Source: Noviluteimonas sp052115395
GTDB taxonomy: Bacteria; Pseudomonadota; Gammaproteobacteria; Xanthomonadales; Xanthomonadaceae
Assembly: GCA_052115395.1 (NCBI GenBank)
Contig: JBFRGO010000005.1
Strand: one strand, 5' to 3'
DNA: 64,000 bases
Shown: positions 8,135 to 17,017 of the stretch, piece after piece
Layout: every line of letters starts with the position of its first letter
Numbering within the stretch: the first letter of the stretch is position 1
Made by a program: the position numbers and the translations under genes
The notes under the pieces: generated by a model
The model's database searches: none
Seen by the model: the letters and a program-made list of their open reading frames with translations, nothing else
What the model was told of the DNA's origin: nothing

Positions 8135-11100
8135 TCACGGCAGCACGGCAGCGTCGAAGTCGGGCGACCAGGTACGGATCAGCCCCAGGCAGCGGTGCGC
8201 GTCCAGCGGCGGCGAGAGCCAGTAGCCCTGGATCTCGTCGCACCGGTGCGCGCGGAGGAAGCTGACCTGCGCTTCCTCCTCCACGCCCTCGGCGACCACG
8301 TTCAGGCCCAGCGAGTGCGCCATCGAGATGACCGTGCTGGTGATCGCCTCGTCGTCGGCGTCGCGGGTGAGGTCGCCGATGAATTCCTTGTCGATCTTCA
8401 GCGTGGTGATGGGCAGGCGCTTGAGGTAGGCCAGCGAGGAGTAGCCGGTCCCGAAATCGTCGACCGCCAGCTGCACGCCCAGTTCGCGGATCGCCTGCAG
8501 GGTCACCGCGGTCTGCGCGGCGTTGGACATCACGACGCTCTCGGTGAGCTCCAGTTCCAGGTACTCGGCCGGCACGCCGGTGTCTTCCAGCACGCGCGAG
8601 ACCACCGCCGGCAGGTCGCCGCGCAACAGTTGCAGCGCCGAAACATTCACCGCCATCGTCAGGCGGTCCAGGCCATGCGCGCGCCAGCGCTTGAGCGTCT
8701 GGCAGGCTTCGCGCAAGGCCCATTCGCCGATCTCCAGGATCAGCCCGCTTTCCTCGGCCAGCGGGATGAACTGCGCCGGCGGGATTTCGCCGTACTCCGG
8801 GCTCGTCCAGCGCAGCAGCGCTTCCACGCCGGTGATGCGCGCCTGCGGCAGCGACAGCTTGGGCTGGAACACCAGGCGCAACTCGTTGCGATCGAGCACC
8901 TTGCGCAGCGCGGCGGAAATCGTCGCGCGGCGGCGGATCGCGATCTCCATCGACTCGGTGTAGCGCATGTAGATGCGGCGCCCCGCGGCCTTGGCCTGGT
9001 ACATCGCGGTGTCGGCGTGCTTGAGCAGGTCGGTGGGCACCGCCGCGTTGTCGGGATACAGGCTGATGCCGATCGACGGGGTGATCGCGACGTCCTGCGT
9101 TTCGTCGATGTCCAGCGGCGCTTCGAACGCGGTGATGATCTCGCGCGCGATCTTCTCCGCTTCCTCCGGCGTGTCGATGTTTTCCAGCACGACGGTGAAC
9201 TCGTCGCCGCCCAGGCGCGCGACCGTGTGCTGCGGCCCCACCGTCTGCTGCAAACGCGCGGCGGTGGCGCGCAGGATGCGGTCGCCGGCGGCGTGGCCGA
9301 GCGAATCGTTGATGTCCTTGAACCGGTCCAGGTCGAGGAACAACACCGCGATGCGGCTTTCCTGGCGACGCGCGCGCACGATCGCGCGCGACAGGCGCTC
9401 GGACAGCAACGCGCGATTGGGCAGGCTGGTCAGCGTGTCGTAATTGGCGAGGTACCGCAGTTCCTGTTCGGCGCGCTTCTTGTCGGTGATGTCGGTGAAC
9501 ACCGCGACGTAATGGCTGCGCTGGCCGCCGGCATCGAGCACCGCGCTGCTTTCGATCCAGCACAGGAATTCTTCGCCGTCCTTGCGTTGCTGCCACATCT
9601 CGCCGCTCCAGCGGCCATTGCGTTCCACTTCCGCGCGCGTCTGGCGATAGAAGTCCGGGTCGTGTTGCGCGCTGTCGAGCAGGTTCGCCGAACGCCCGAT
9701 GACTTCCGAATCGCTGTATCCGCTGATGCGGCTGAAAGCGGGGTTGACCGACACGAACTGGAAATCGCGATCGAGCACGGCCACCGCTTCGGACATGCTG
9801 CGCAGCACTTCGCTCGCGATGCGGCGCTCGCGCTCGGCGGTGCGACCGGCGGTGATGTCGCGCGCGGTGCCGGCCACGCGCAGGGCGCGGCCATCGGCGT
9901 CCTTTTCGACCACGCGGCCACGCGCGCGCACCCAGGTCCACGCGCCGTTCGGTCCGCGCACGCGATGTTCGGAGAGGAACAGCGACGTCTTCCCGCGGAC
10001 GTGGTCCTTCAGGCGTTCGAGTACGCGCGGCAGGTCGTCGGCGTGGATTTCGTGGCGCTGGTCGACATCGGTCTGCACCGCGATGCCGCGACGCGCGTCT
10101 TCGCCTTCGGCCGTGCGCATGCTGCGCATCTCGCGGCGCGCCAGGTCGTAGTCCCAGAACATCTCGCCCGAGGCCCACAGCGCGAGTTGCAGGCGTTCCT
10201 CTCGATCGCGGATCTGCGCGAAATATTCCTTCTCGCGTCGACGACGCTGCACGATCAGCCACGCGATCGAACCGATCAGCAGCAGGCCCGCGATGAGATA
10301 GGCCAGCAGCGCGAGCGGATGGCGCCACGCCGGCGGCGCCACGTGCACCGGCAGCCGCAGCATCTGCGTGTTCCACACGCCATCGCGGTTGGTCGCCTGC
10401 GCGAGGAATGCGTAATCGCCCGGCGGCACGCGCGTGTAGGTGACTTCGGGGATCGCGCCGTTGTCGATCCAGTCGGTGTCGAAGCCTTCGAGCTTGTAGC
10501 GATAGCGGATGTTGCCGCCGTCGGCGAAGTCCAGCGCGCCCACGCGCAAGCGCAGCATGCCGGCATTCGGCGGTACGTCGATGCGCGTGGCCTGCCACAC
10601 CAGGTCCTCGTCGGTCACGCCCGCCGCACCGAAACGCGCGGTCAGCAAACGCACGGGCGGCATGTACGCGCTGTCGTGCACCATGCGCGGATCGAACACG
10701 TTGAGCCCGCGCACGCCACCGAACAGCAGGCGCCCGTCGCGCAACTTCAAGGCCGCGCCGCCGTTGAATTCCAGGTCCTGCAAGCCATCGGCCATGCCGA
10801 AGGCGCGCACCGTGCCGTGCGCGGGATCAAAGCGCATCAGGCCCGCGTCGGTGCCGAGCCACAACAGGCCCTGCGGCGATTCGGCGATCGAGAACACGAC
10901 CGGCACCGGGCGCGAGCCGAGCGCGGCGTCGAGCGGATGGTCGAACAGAATGTCGTTGCCCTTTTCGACGACGCGGCTCAGGCCCGAATGCGTGCCCACC
11001 CAGATCGTGCCGTCGGAGGCTTCGAGCACCGCGCGCACGAGATTGCCGGCGAGGCTGTGCGGTGCGTCGGGTGCGTGGCGGAACACGCGCATGCGGCCGG

Positions 11101-12700
11101 CGGCGGGTTCGAGCAATTCCAGGCCATCGCTCGAACCGGCCCACACGCGGTGGTTTCGGTCGATCGTCACCGCATGCACGGTCGAAGGCTCGGGCGAATT
11201 GCCGGCCGCCGTGTACGCGCGCACGTGCCCGGTGCCCGGATCGAAGTGCAACACGCCGCGCAATTGCGAACCCAGCCACAGGGTGCCGTCGTCGTCGCGC
11301 GCGACGCTGCGCAGCTGCACGCCGGGAAAGCCCGCCAGCGGAACGGCGGAGATCGTGCCGGCCTGCGTGTCGACCAGGCCCAGGCCGCGCGTGGTGGCCA
11401 TCCAGAGCTTGCCCGCATCGCCGCGCGCGAAGCCCATCGTGCGCAGCAGCAAGCCCGGCTCGGGGAATGCCTCGGCGAATCCTTCGACCGGCGCGAGCCC
11501 ATTGCCCTGCGCATCGGCGCGATACAACTCGCCGTTGTCGGTGCCGAACCACCACTGGCGCGCATCGTCCTCCACGAGCGAGCGCACGCTGTTGCCCGCC
11601 ACGCCTGACGCGAAGTTGCGCGGCTCGCCGCCGGCCAGATAACGGAAGCGCGTGCCGAGCGGATCGGTCACGGAGGGCCCGCGGAATTGCCCGCCCACCC
11701 ACAGCGCGCCACCGCGATCGATCATCAGCTTGCCGATCGCGCTTTCGGGCAGCGCGCCCTGCATCCAGTTTTCGCGCAGCGCTTCGACGTGGTTCCCGTC
11801 GGTGTCCAGACGGCGCACGCCATCGCCGAACACCGCGATCCACAGGCGGCGATCGGGCGCCTGCACGATCGCGTGCACGTCGGTGCTCGTTTCTCCCTCC
11901 GCGCCGGGCCACACGCGCATCAGCGCGCGGCCGTCGTCGCGCAGGCGGAACAGGCCGTCGGGGCGACCGACCCACAGGCGGCCATCGCGATCGAACGCGA
12001 TCGAACGCACCGTGGCTGCATCGATGCGTTCGGCGCCGCCGCCGGGGCCGAAGCGATACAGCCCGCCGGCGCTGCCGAACCACACCGCCCCGTCGCGATC
12101 GCGCAGCAGCGCTTGCCACGGCGAAGGCGCGACGATGCGCGGATCCAGCGTCAGCAGGTCGGTGCTGCGGCCGGTCTTCGGATCGAAGCGCAGCAGCCCG
12201 CCCTGCGTGCCGACCCACAGCTTTCCATCGACCGGCAGGATCGCGAGCACCTGCTTGCGCGGCGAGCCCGGCAGCGCGGTGCCGCCGTCGACCGCGAAGC
12301 GCTTGATCTGCCCGTCGTGCAGGTCGAGCCGTGCGAGGAATTCCGAGTACGTGCCCACCCACATCGCATCGCGCCCTTCGACCGCGAGCGCGGTGACATA
12401 GCTGTCGGGCAGGGATGCCGGATCGCGCGGGTCGTGGCGGAAGAGGTGATAGCGCTGGCCGTCGTAACGATGCAGGCCGCCTTGCGTGCCGACCCAGACG
12501 AAGCCTTCGGCATCCTGCGCGAACGCCGTGACGGTGTTCTGGGCCAGGCCGTGTTCGCTGCCCAGGTTGCGGAAGTGGAAATCGCGCGTGGCCGCCCACG
12601 ACATGCTCGCCGGCAGGATCAGCGCCAGCGCGAGGGTGAACAACACAACCGCGACGCGCTCCCCGGCGCGGGCGGACGAACGAAGGATCTGCAGGCGCAC
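8135..12700 (-). CDS. Propeller-PAS-GGDEF-EAL membrane sensor
   Basis: 1521-residue c-di-GMP enzyme. In order: signal peptide (about 1-37), two-component-regulator propeller repeats (about 40-700, many WVGTxxGLxRxD units), a Y_Y_Y domain, one membrane helix near 793-815, two PAS regions (about 830-1080), GGDEF (motif near 1163) and EAL (motif near 1293). Both catalytic motifs are intact: GGDEF, EALLRW, DDFGTGYSS and EGVE are present. The product-inhibition site RxxD ahead of GGDEF is replaced by GPQH. The GTG at 12700 follows GGAG and opens a good signal peptide; the frame stays open to 13339 but that part is antisense to ygfB. Ligand unknown. Confidence 0.9.
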   Translation of the reverse strand: MRLQILRSSARAGERVAVVLFTLALALILPASMSWAATRDFHFRNLGSEHGLAQNTVTAFAQDAEGFVWVGTQGGLHRYDGQRYHLFRHDPRDPASLPDSYVTALAVEGRDAMWVGTYSEFLARLDLHDGQIKRFAVDGGTALPGSPRKQVLAILPVDGKLWVGTQGGLLRFDPKTGRSTDLLTLDPRIVAPSPWQALLRDRDGAVWFGSAGGLYRFGPGGGAERIDAATVRSIAFDRDGRLWVGRPDGLFRLRDDGRALMRVWPGAEGETSTDVHAIVQAPDRRLWIAVFGDGVRRLDTDGNHVEALRENWMQGALPESAIGKLMIDRGGALWVGGQFRGPSVTDPLGTRFRYLAGGEPRNFASGVAGNSVRSLVEDDARQWWFGTDNGELYRADAQGNGLAPVEGFAEAFPEPGLLLRTMGFARGDAGKLWMATTRGLGLVDTQAGTISAVPLAGFPGVQLRSVARDDDGTLWLGSQLRGVLHFDPGTGHVRAYTAAGNSPEPSTVHAVTIDRNHRVWAGSSDGLELLEPAAGRMRVFRHAPDAPHSLAGNLVRAVLEASDGTIWVGTHSGLSRVVEKGNDILFDHPLDAALGSRPVPVVFSIAESPQGLLWLGTDAGLMRFDPAHGTVRAFGMADGLQDLEFNGGAALKLRDGRLLFGGVRGLNVFDPRMVHDSAYMPPVRLLTARFGAAGVTDEDLVWQATRIDVPPNAGMLRLRVGALDFADGGNIRYRYKLEGFDTDWIDNGAIPEVTYTRVPPGDYAFLAQATNRDGVWNTQMLRLPVHVAPPAWRHPLALLAYLIAGLLLIGSIAWLIVQRRRREKEYFAQIRDREERLQLALWASGEMFWDYDLARREMRSMRTAEGEDARRGIAVQTDVDQRHEIHADDLPRVLERLKDHVRGKTSLFLSEHRVRGPNGAWTWVRARGRVVEKDADGRALRVAGTARDITAGRTAERERRIASEVLRSMSEAVAVLDRDFQFVSVNPAFSRISGYSDSEVIGRSANLLDSAQHDPDFYRQTRAEVERNGRWSGEMWQQRKDGEEFLCWIESSAVLDAGGQRSHYVAVFTDITDKKRAEQELRYLANYDTLTSLPNRALLSERLSRAIVRARRQESRIAVLFLDLDRFKDINDSLGHAAGDRILRATAARLQQTVGPQHTVARLGGDEFTVVLENIDTPEEAEKIAREIITAFEAPLDIDETQDVAITPSIGISLYPDNAAVPTDLLKHADTAMYQAKAAGRRIYMRYTESMEIAIRRRATISAALRKVLDRNELRLVFQPKLSLPQARITGVEALLRWTSPEYGEIPPAQFIPLAEESGLILEIGEWALREACQTLKRWRAHGLDRLTMAVNVSALQLLRGDLPAVVSRVLEDTGVPAEYLELELTESVVMSNAAQTAVTLQAIRELGVQLAVDDFGTGYSSLAYLKRLPITTLKIDKEFIGDLTRDADDEAITSTVISMAHSLGLNVVAEGVEEEAQVSFLRAHRCDEIQGYWLSPPLDAHRCLGLIRTWSPDFDAAVLP

Positions 12701-12767
12701 GGGCTCCGCATCCCGGTGGCTTCGCCGCAGTGTGCGGCCAACGGCCGCCGCGGCGCAAACCAAGCGG

Positions 12768-12773
12768 TACACT
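12768..12773 (+). promoter_or_regulatory. Putative -10 element upstream of the ygfB-like gene
   Basis: TACACT stands 27 bases ahead of the GTG at 12800. No convincing -35 hexamer is seen 16-18 bases upstream, so the call rests on the -10 and its position alone. Confidence 0.4.
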
Positions 12774-12799
12774 GGCGCCCTGCGCGAAGGAGCCCCGCA

Positions 12800-13348
12800 G
12801 TGTCCGATGTCGCCTTGCCGAGTTGGTCCGCCGTCCACGATGCCATCGCCGCCCAGCGCCTGGGTGTCACGCCCGCGGAATTGCACGGGTCCCTGATCGG
12901 CTGGTTCGCCGCCGGAGGGGACGACACGCCGGACTGGCTGGCCCGCGTGATGGCCGATGACGCGCTGCCGCAAAACCCGCCGGGCAACGCGCTGGACACA
13001 TTGCGCGTGGCGAGCGCCGGCCAACTCGAAGATCGCGGCTTCTCCTTCGAACTGCTGCTTCCCGAAGCCGACGCCAGCCTGGGCGAACGCAGCGGCGCCT
13101 TGTTCGACTGGTGTCGCGGCTTCCTCGGGGGCTTCGGCCTGGCCGCCGGCGAAAACCCGCCGCTGTCGGAAGAGGGCAGCGAAGCGCTGGCCGACCTGGC
13201 CCGGCTCGCCGCGGCCACGCCGCAGGACGACGGCGACGAAGACGACGAAGACGCACTGACCGAGATCGAGGAGTTCGTCCGCGTCGCCTCGCTGTTGCTG
13301 CATGGCGATTGCGTCCTCGCGCCGCGCCATCGCAAGCAATTCAACTGA
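12800..13348 (+). CDS. UPF0149 family protein, YgfB-like
   Basis: 182 residues. An acidic protein matching the UPF0149/YgfB family in size and pattern: LHGSLIGWFAAG near residue 28, a central CRGFLGGFGLA, then a strongly acidic run (DDGDEDDEDALTEIEEF) before LLLHGDC. In related bacteria it precedes pepP and the ubiquinone hydroxylases; in Pseudomonas a homologue modulates stress and resistance genes. It starts with GTG at 12800 behind AAGGAG. Its stop shares one base with the pepP ATG (TGATG). Confidence 0.88.
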   Translation: MSDVALPSWSAVHDAIAAQRLGVTPAELHGSLIGWFAAGGDDTPDWLARVMADDALPQNPPGNALDTLRVASAGQLEDRGFSFELLLPEADASLGERSGALFDWCRGFLGGFGLAAGENPPLSEEGSEALADLARLAAATPQDDGDEDDEDALTEIEEFVRVASLLLHGDCVLAPRHRKQFN

Positions 13349-14685
13349 TGCGCGCCGCCGGACCGCAACGCCCGCTCAACCTTCCGGGCACCGCCTACGC
13401 ACGGCGGCGCAAGCAACTCATGCGCATGGCCGGCGACGACGCGATCCTCGTCCTGCCCGCCGCGCCCGAGCGCGTGCGCAGCCGCGACACGCATTACCCG
13501 TATCGGCAGGATTCGGACTTCTGGTATCTCACCGGTTTTCCCGAACCCGAAGCGGTGCTCGTCCTGGTCCCCGGGCGCGCGCACGGCGAGACGATCCTGT
13601 TCTGCCGCGAGCGCGATCCCGACCGCGAAGCCTGGGACGGCCCGCGCGCCGGCCAGGAAGGCGCGGTCGATGCCTTCGGCATGGACGATGCGTATCCGAT
13701 CGCCGACCTCGACGAAATCCTCCCCGGCCTGCTCGAAGGCCGCTCGCGCGTGTACTACCACTTCGGGCGCGACGCGGAGTTCGACCTCAAGCTGATCGGC
13801 TGGCTCAACCGCGTGCGTGCGCAGGCGCGCACGGGGGCGCAACCGCCGCATGAATTCCTCGCGCTCGGCCATTTGCTCGACGAGATGCGGTTGTTCAAAT
13901 CGAACGACGAAATCAAGTTGATGCAGCGCGCCGCCGACATCAGCGTCGCCGCGCACGAGGCGGCCATGCGCATGGCGCGCGCAGGCGTGCGCGAATTCGA
14001 ACTGCAGGCCGAGCTCGAACGCGTGTTCCGCGCCAACGATGCCGAGACTGCTTACGGCAGCATCGTCGGCGCAGGTGCCAACGCCTGCGTGCTGCATTAC
14101 CGCGCCAACAACGCCACCGCGCGCGCGGGCGACCTGGTGTTGATCGACGCGGGCGCCGAATACCGCAACTACGCCGCCGACATCACTCGTACGTTTCCCA
14201 TCGACGGGCGCTTCTCGAAGGAACAGCGCGCGCTGCACGATCTGGTCGGCGCAGCGCAACGCGCGGCCCTGGCGAAGGCGCGGCCCGGCGTTTCATACGA
14301 CGCGGGGCACCAGGCCGCGGTCGAAACGCTCACCGAGGGATTGCTGCGCCTGGGGTTGTTGAAGGGCCGCCTGGAAAAAGCGATCGCCGATGGGGCGTAT
14401 CGCAGGTTCTATCGGCACAAGACGGGCCACTGGCTCGGCCTGGACGTGCACGATGTCGGCGAATACCGGATCGACGGCGAATCGCGCCTGCTCGAGCCGG
14501 GCATGGTGTTCACGATCGAGCCCGGCCTGTACGTGGCGCCCGAGGACAAGACGGTGCCTGCGAAGTGGCGCGGCATCGGCATCCGCACCGAAGACGACAT
14601 CGTGATCACCAACGAAGGTCACCGCATCCTGACCGACGCCCTGGTGCGAGACGCCGACGAAATCGAAGCCTTCATGGCCCGTTGA
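13348..14685 (+). CDS. pepP: Xaa-Pro aminopeptidase P
   Basis: 445 residues (E. coli 441). Metallopeptidase of the M24B family that removes an N-terminal residue preceding proline. The pita-bread fold metal ligands are present: Asp in VLIDAGAEYRNYAADITR (two Asp), His in GHWLGLDVHD, Glu in TIEPGLY and Glu in IRTEDDIVI. Start ATG overlaps the ygfB-like stop by one base. The 3' end overlaps the 3' end of the convergent ribokinase by 14 bases. The ubiH/ubiI genes that often follow pepP are not present. Confidence 0.95.
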   Translation: MRAAGPQRPLNLPGTAYARRRKQLMRMAGDDAILVLPAAPERVRSRDTHYPYRQDSDFWYLTGFPEPEAVLVLVPGRAHGETILFCRERDPDREAWDGPRAGQEGAVDAFGMDDAYPIADLDEILPGLLEGRSRVYYHFGRDAEFDLKLIGWLNRVRAQARTGAQPPHEFLALGHLLDEMRLFKSNDEIKLMQRAADISVAAHEAAMRMARAGVREFELQAELERVFRANDAETAYGSIVGAGANACVLHYRANNATARAGDLVLIDAGAEYRNYAADITRTFPIDGRFSKEQRALHDLVGAAQRAALAKARPGVSYDAGHQAAVETLTEGLLRLGLLKGRLEKAIADGAYRRFYRHKTGHWLGLDVHDVGEYRIDGESRLLEPGMVFTIEPGLYVAPEDKTVPAKWRGIGIRTEDDIVITNEGHRILTDALVRDADEIEAFMAR

Positions 14686-15622
14686 AGACCGCAAGCCGCG
14701 GCATCGCCGCGGCGGCGCCTTCGCGTTCGGTCGACTTCGCCGCGTAGCGCGCGGCGAAGCGCACATGTTCCGCGAAGGGCGCATCGCGTTGTGCGAGCGA
14801 AGCGGCCAGCGCGCCATTGAAAGCGTCGCCGGCGCCCGTGGTGTCGATCGCGACGGCGGGAAAGGCCGGCACGCGATACGCAGCCGATGCATCGCCGCGC
14901 AGCACATCTCCGGCATGCGACACGAACGCACCGGCCGCGCCGAGCGTCACCACGACCGTGCCGCGCGGCAGCAACTGGCGGCAATATCCGTGCAGGGTCG
15001 CATCGTCGGTCGAAACGATCGCGTCGGGCTTGGCCGCCACGTCGCAATGGCGCGCAAGCAAGGCCGCGAACTCGGTTTCGTTGGGCGTGAGGAGGTCGGC
15101 GAGCGCGAGGGTTTGGCCGCCGACGTCCGCATTCGCCGGCGCCGGATTGAACACCGTCGTCGCGCCGACCGCGCGCCCGATGCGCAACGCGGCCGACACC
15201 GCATCCTCCGGCGATTCGCGTTGCACGAGCACGACGCCCGCGGGTGCGAACGCGTCGCGTCGCGCGTCGACGAAATCGCCGCGCAGGTCCGCGTTCGCGC
15301 CCGCGCCGATCACGATCGAATTGCGCCCTTGCGCATCGACGTAGATGCCGGCGGTGCCGGTCGGGTGCGCGCTGGTTTGATCGACGAGCGCGATGTTGTC
15401 CGCCGCCGCCAGCGCGCGCGCCGATTGCGCGCCGACATCCTCGCCGAGCGCGCAGACGAAGGTCGTGGATGCCCCTGCGCGTGCGCAGGCCACCGCCTGG
15501 TTGAACCCCTTGCCGCCGGGGCCGGTCGCGTAGCTGCCGACGCGCGTTTCGCCGGCGTGGGGCAGTACGTCGCAACGCCAGACATGGTCGACGTTGAACG
15601 AGCCAACGACGACGACGCGCAC
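14672..15622 (-). CDS. rbsK: Ribokinase (PfkB family)
   Basis: 316 residues; phosphorylates ribose to ribose-5-phosphate with ATP. PfkB signature 1 is at PGGKGFNQAVACARAG (near 34) and signature 2 with the catalytic Asp at DTTGAGDAFNGAL (near 263). VVVVGSFNVD at the start is typical of ribokinases. The GTG at 15622 follows GGGAAG at 8 bases and lies 2 bases beyond the transporter stop, so the two are one operon. Paired with a nucleoside transporter, it probably uses ribose freed from imported nucleosides. Another PfkB substrate cannot be excluded. Confidence 0.88.
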   Translation of the reverse strand: MRVVVVGSFNVDHVWRCDVLPHAGETRVGSYATGPGGKGFNQAVACARAGASTTFVCALGEDVGAQSARALAAADNIALVDQTSAHPTGTAGIYVDAQGRNSIVIGAGANADLRGDFVDARRDAFAPAGVVLVQRESPEDAVSAALRIGRAVGATTVFNPAPANADVGGQTLALADLLTPNETEFAALLARHCDVAAKPDAIVSTDDATLHGYCRQLLPRGTVVVTLGAAGAFVSHAGDVLRGDASAAYRVPAFPAVAIDTTGAGDAFNGALAASLAQRDAPFAEHVRFAARYAAKSTEREGAAAAMPRLAVFNGP

Positions 15623-15624
15623 GA

Positions 15625-16923
15625 TCAGCTTCCCAGATACGTCAGCACGCCCGCGATGGTCGCGGTCATGAAGGTCGCGATCGAACCGCCGAGCACCGCG
15701 CGCAAACCGAAGCGCGCCAGGTCGCCACGACGTTCCGGCGCAAGCCCGCCGATGCCGCCGATCTGGATCGCGATCGAGGAGAAGTTCGCGAAGCCGCACA
15801 GCGCGTAGGTCGCGATCAACTTGCCCTGTTCGCTCAGCGCCACGCCCGCGACCTTGCCGTTCACGATGTCGGCCAGCTGCAGGTAGGCGACGAATTCATT
15901 GATCACGATCTTCTGGCCGATGAGCGAACCCACCGTCGTCGCGTCCTGCCACGGCACGCCGATCACCCATGCGATCGGCGCCATGACATAACCGAGGATC
16001 GAGGCGACGTCGGTCGGATGGCCGAGCGCGACATCCAGTCCCGTCGCATGGCCGACCCACGTCAACGGCCAGTTGATCAACGCGATCAGCGCGATGAAGG
16101 CCAGCAGCATCGCGCCGATGTTCAGCGCCAGGCGCAGGCCGTCGCCGGCGCCCGCGGCCGCGGCGTCGATGACGTTGCTCGCGGTCTTCTCCACTTCCAT
16201 CTTCACCGTGCCGCGCGTGAGCGGCGTGCCGGTTTCGGGAATCAGGATCTTGGCGACGACGAGCGTCGCCGGCGCGGCCATGATCGATGCCGCCAACAGA
16301 TGCTTGGCGTAGAACGCGCCCTGCACCGGATCGCCGCCGCCGAGCATGCCCACGTACGCGGCGAGCACGCCGCCGGCGATGTGCGCCATGCCGCCGATCA
16401 TCATCGTGATCAGTTCCGACTCGGTCATGCGCGGGATGTACGGGCGCACGGTGAGCGGCGCCTCGGTCTGGCCGATGAACACGCTCGCGCAAACCGACGT
16501 GGTCTCGGCGCCCGACACGCGCATCACCTTGGTGATGCCCCAGGCCATCGCGCGCACGACCGCCTGCATCACGCCCAGGTGATACAGCACGCCCATCAGC
16601 GAGGCGAAGAAGATGATCGTCGGCAACACCTGGAAGGCGAAGATGAAACCGAACTTGTTCACGTCCATCAGCGAGCCGAAGATGAACTTCGAACCCTCGC
16701 CGACGAAGGCCAGGATCGCGACGAATCCGTCGCCGAGCGACTGGAAGACATTGCGTGCGCCCGGCACCAGCAGCACCAGCGCGGCGAAGCCGATCTGCAG
16801 CGTCACGCCGGTCGCCACCAGGCGCCAGTCGACCGCTTTCTTGTTGTTCGAGAACAGCCATGCGATGCCGATCAGCACCGCCAGGCCGAACAGGCCGAAG
16901 CCGATCCGGGCCAATGCATCCAT
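15625..16923 (-). CDS. Concentrative nucleoside transporter (NupC/CNT family)
   Basis: 432 residues, inner membrane, multiple hydrophobic helices. CNT signatures are present: the GQTEAPLTVRPYI block near residue 150, KIVINEFVAY near 330 and FANFSSIAIQIGG near 370, which form the substrate and sodium/proton site. It imports nucleosides by symport. A promoter (16960-16988) and a GGGGGA ribosome site precede the ATG. The ribokinase gene follows 2 bases later. Confidence 0.93.
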   Translation of the reverse strand: MDALARIGFGLFGLAVLIGIAWLFSNNKKAVDWRLVATGVTLQIGFAALVLLVPGARNVFQSLGDGFVAILAFVGEGSKFIFGSLMDVNKFGFIFAFQVLPTIIFFASLMGVLYHLGVMQAVVRAMAWGITKVMRVSGAETTSVCASVFIGQTEAPLTVRPYIPRMTESELITMMIGGMAHIAGGVLAAYVGMLGGGDPVQGAFYAKHLLAASIMAAPATLVVAKILIPETGTPLTRGTVKMEVEKTASNVIDAAAAGAGDGLRLALNIGAMLLAFIALIALINWPLTWVGHATGLDVALGHPTDVASILGYVMAPIAWVIGVPWQDATTVGSLIGQKIVINEFVAYLQLADIVNGKVAGVALSEQGKLIATYALCGFANFSSIAIQIGGIGGLAPERRGDLARFGLRAVLGGSIATFMTATIAGVLTYLGS

Positions 16924-16959
16924 CGAGAAATCCCCCAGGGCCTCAGCGGCCGACCGCGC

Positions 16960-16988
16960 ACATTAGTCGAGGGTGCCCCCAGCGGCAA
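16960..16988 (-). promoter_or_regulatory. Promoter of nucleoside transporter-ribokinase operon
   Basis: On the minus strand TTGCCG (16983-16988) and TAATGT (16960-16965) are 17 bases apart, giving a start about 30 bases upstream of the transporter ATG. No operator palindrome is obvious. Confidence 0.5.
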
Positions 16989-17017
16989 CCGACCGCGCAC
17001 GAAGCCCTGTTCATGTA

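Noticed and set aside
8075..11608. Open frame of 1177 codons on the plus strand
   Set aside because: It is antisense to the propeller-GGDEF-EAL gene, whose protein has clear domains. The frame is rich in Arg, His, Gln and Ala with no motif, a usual artefact of GC-rich codon bias.
12701..13339. N-terminal extension of the GGDEF-EAL protein
   Set aside because: Antisense to the ygfB-like gene. The GTG at 12700 has a ribosome site and opens a signal peptide.
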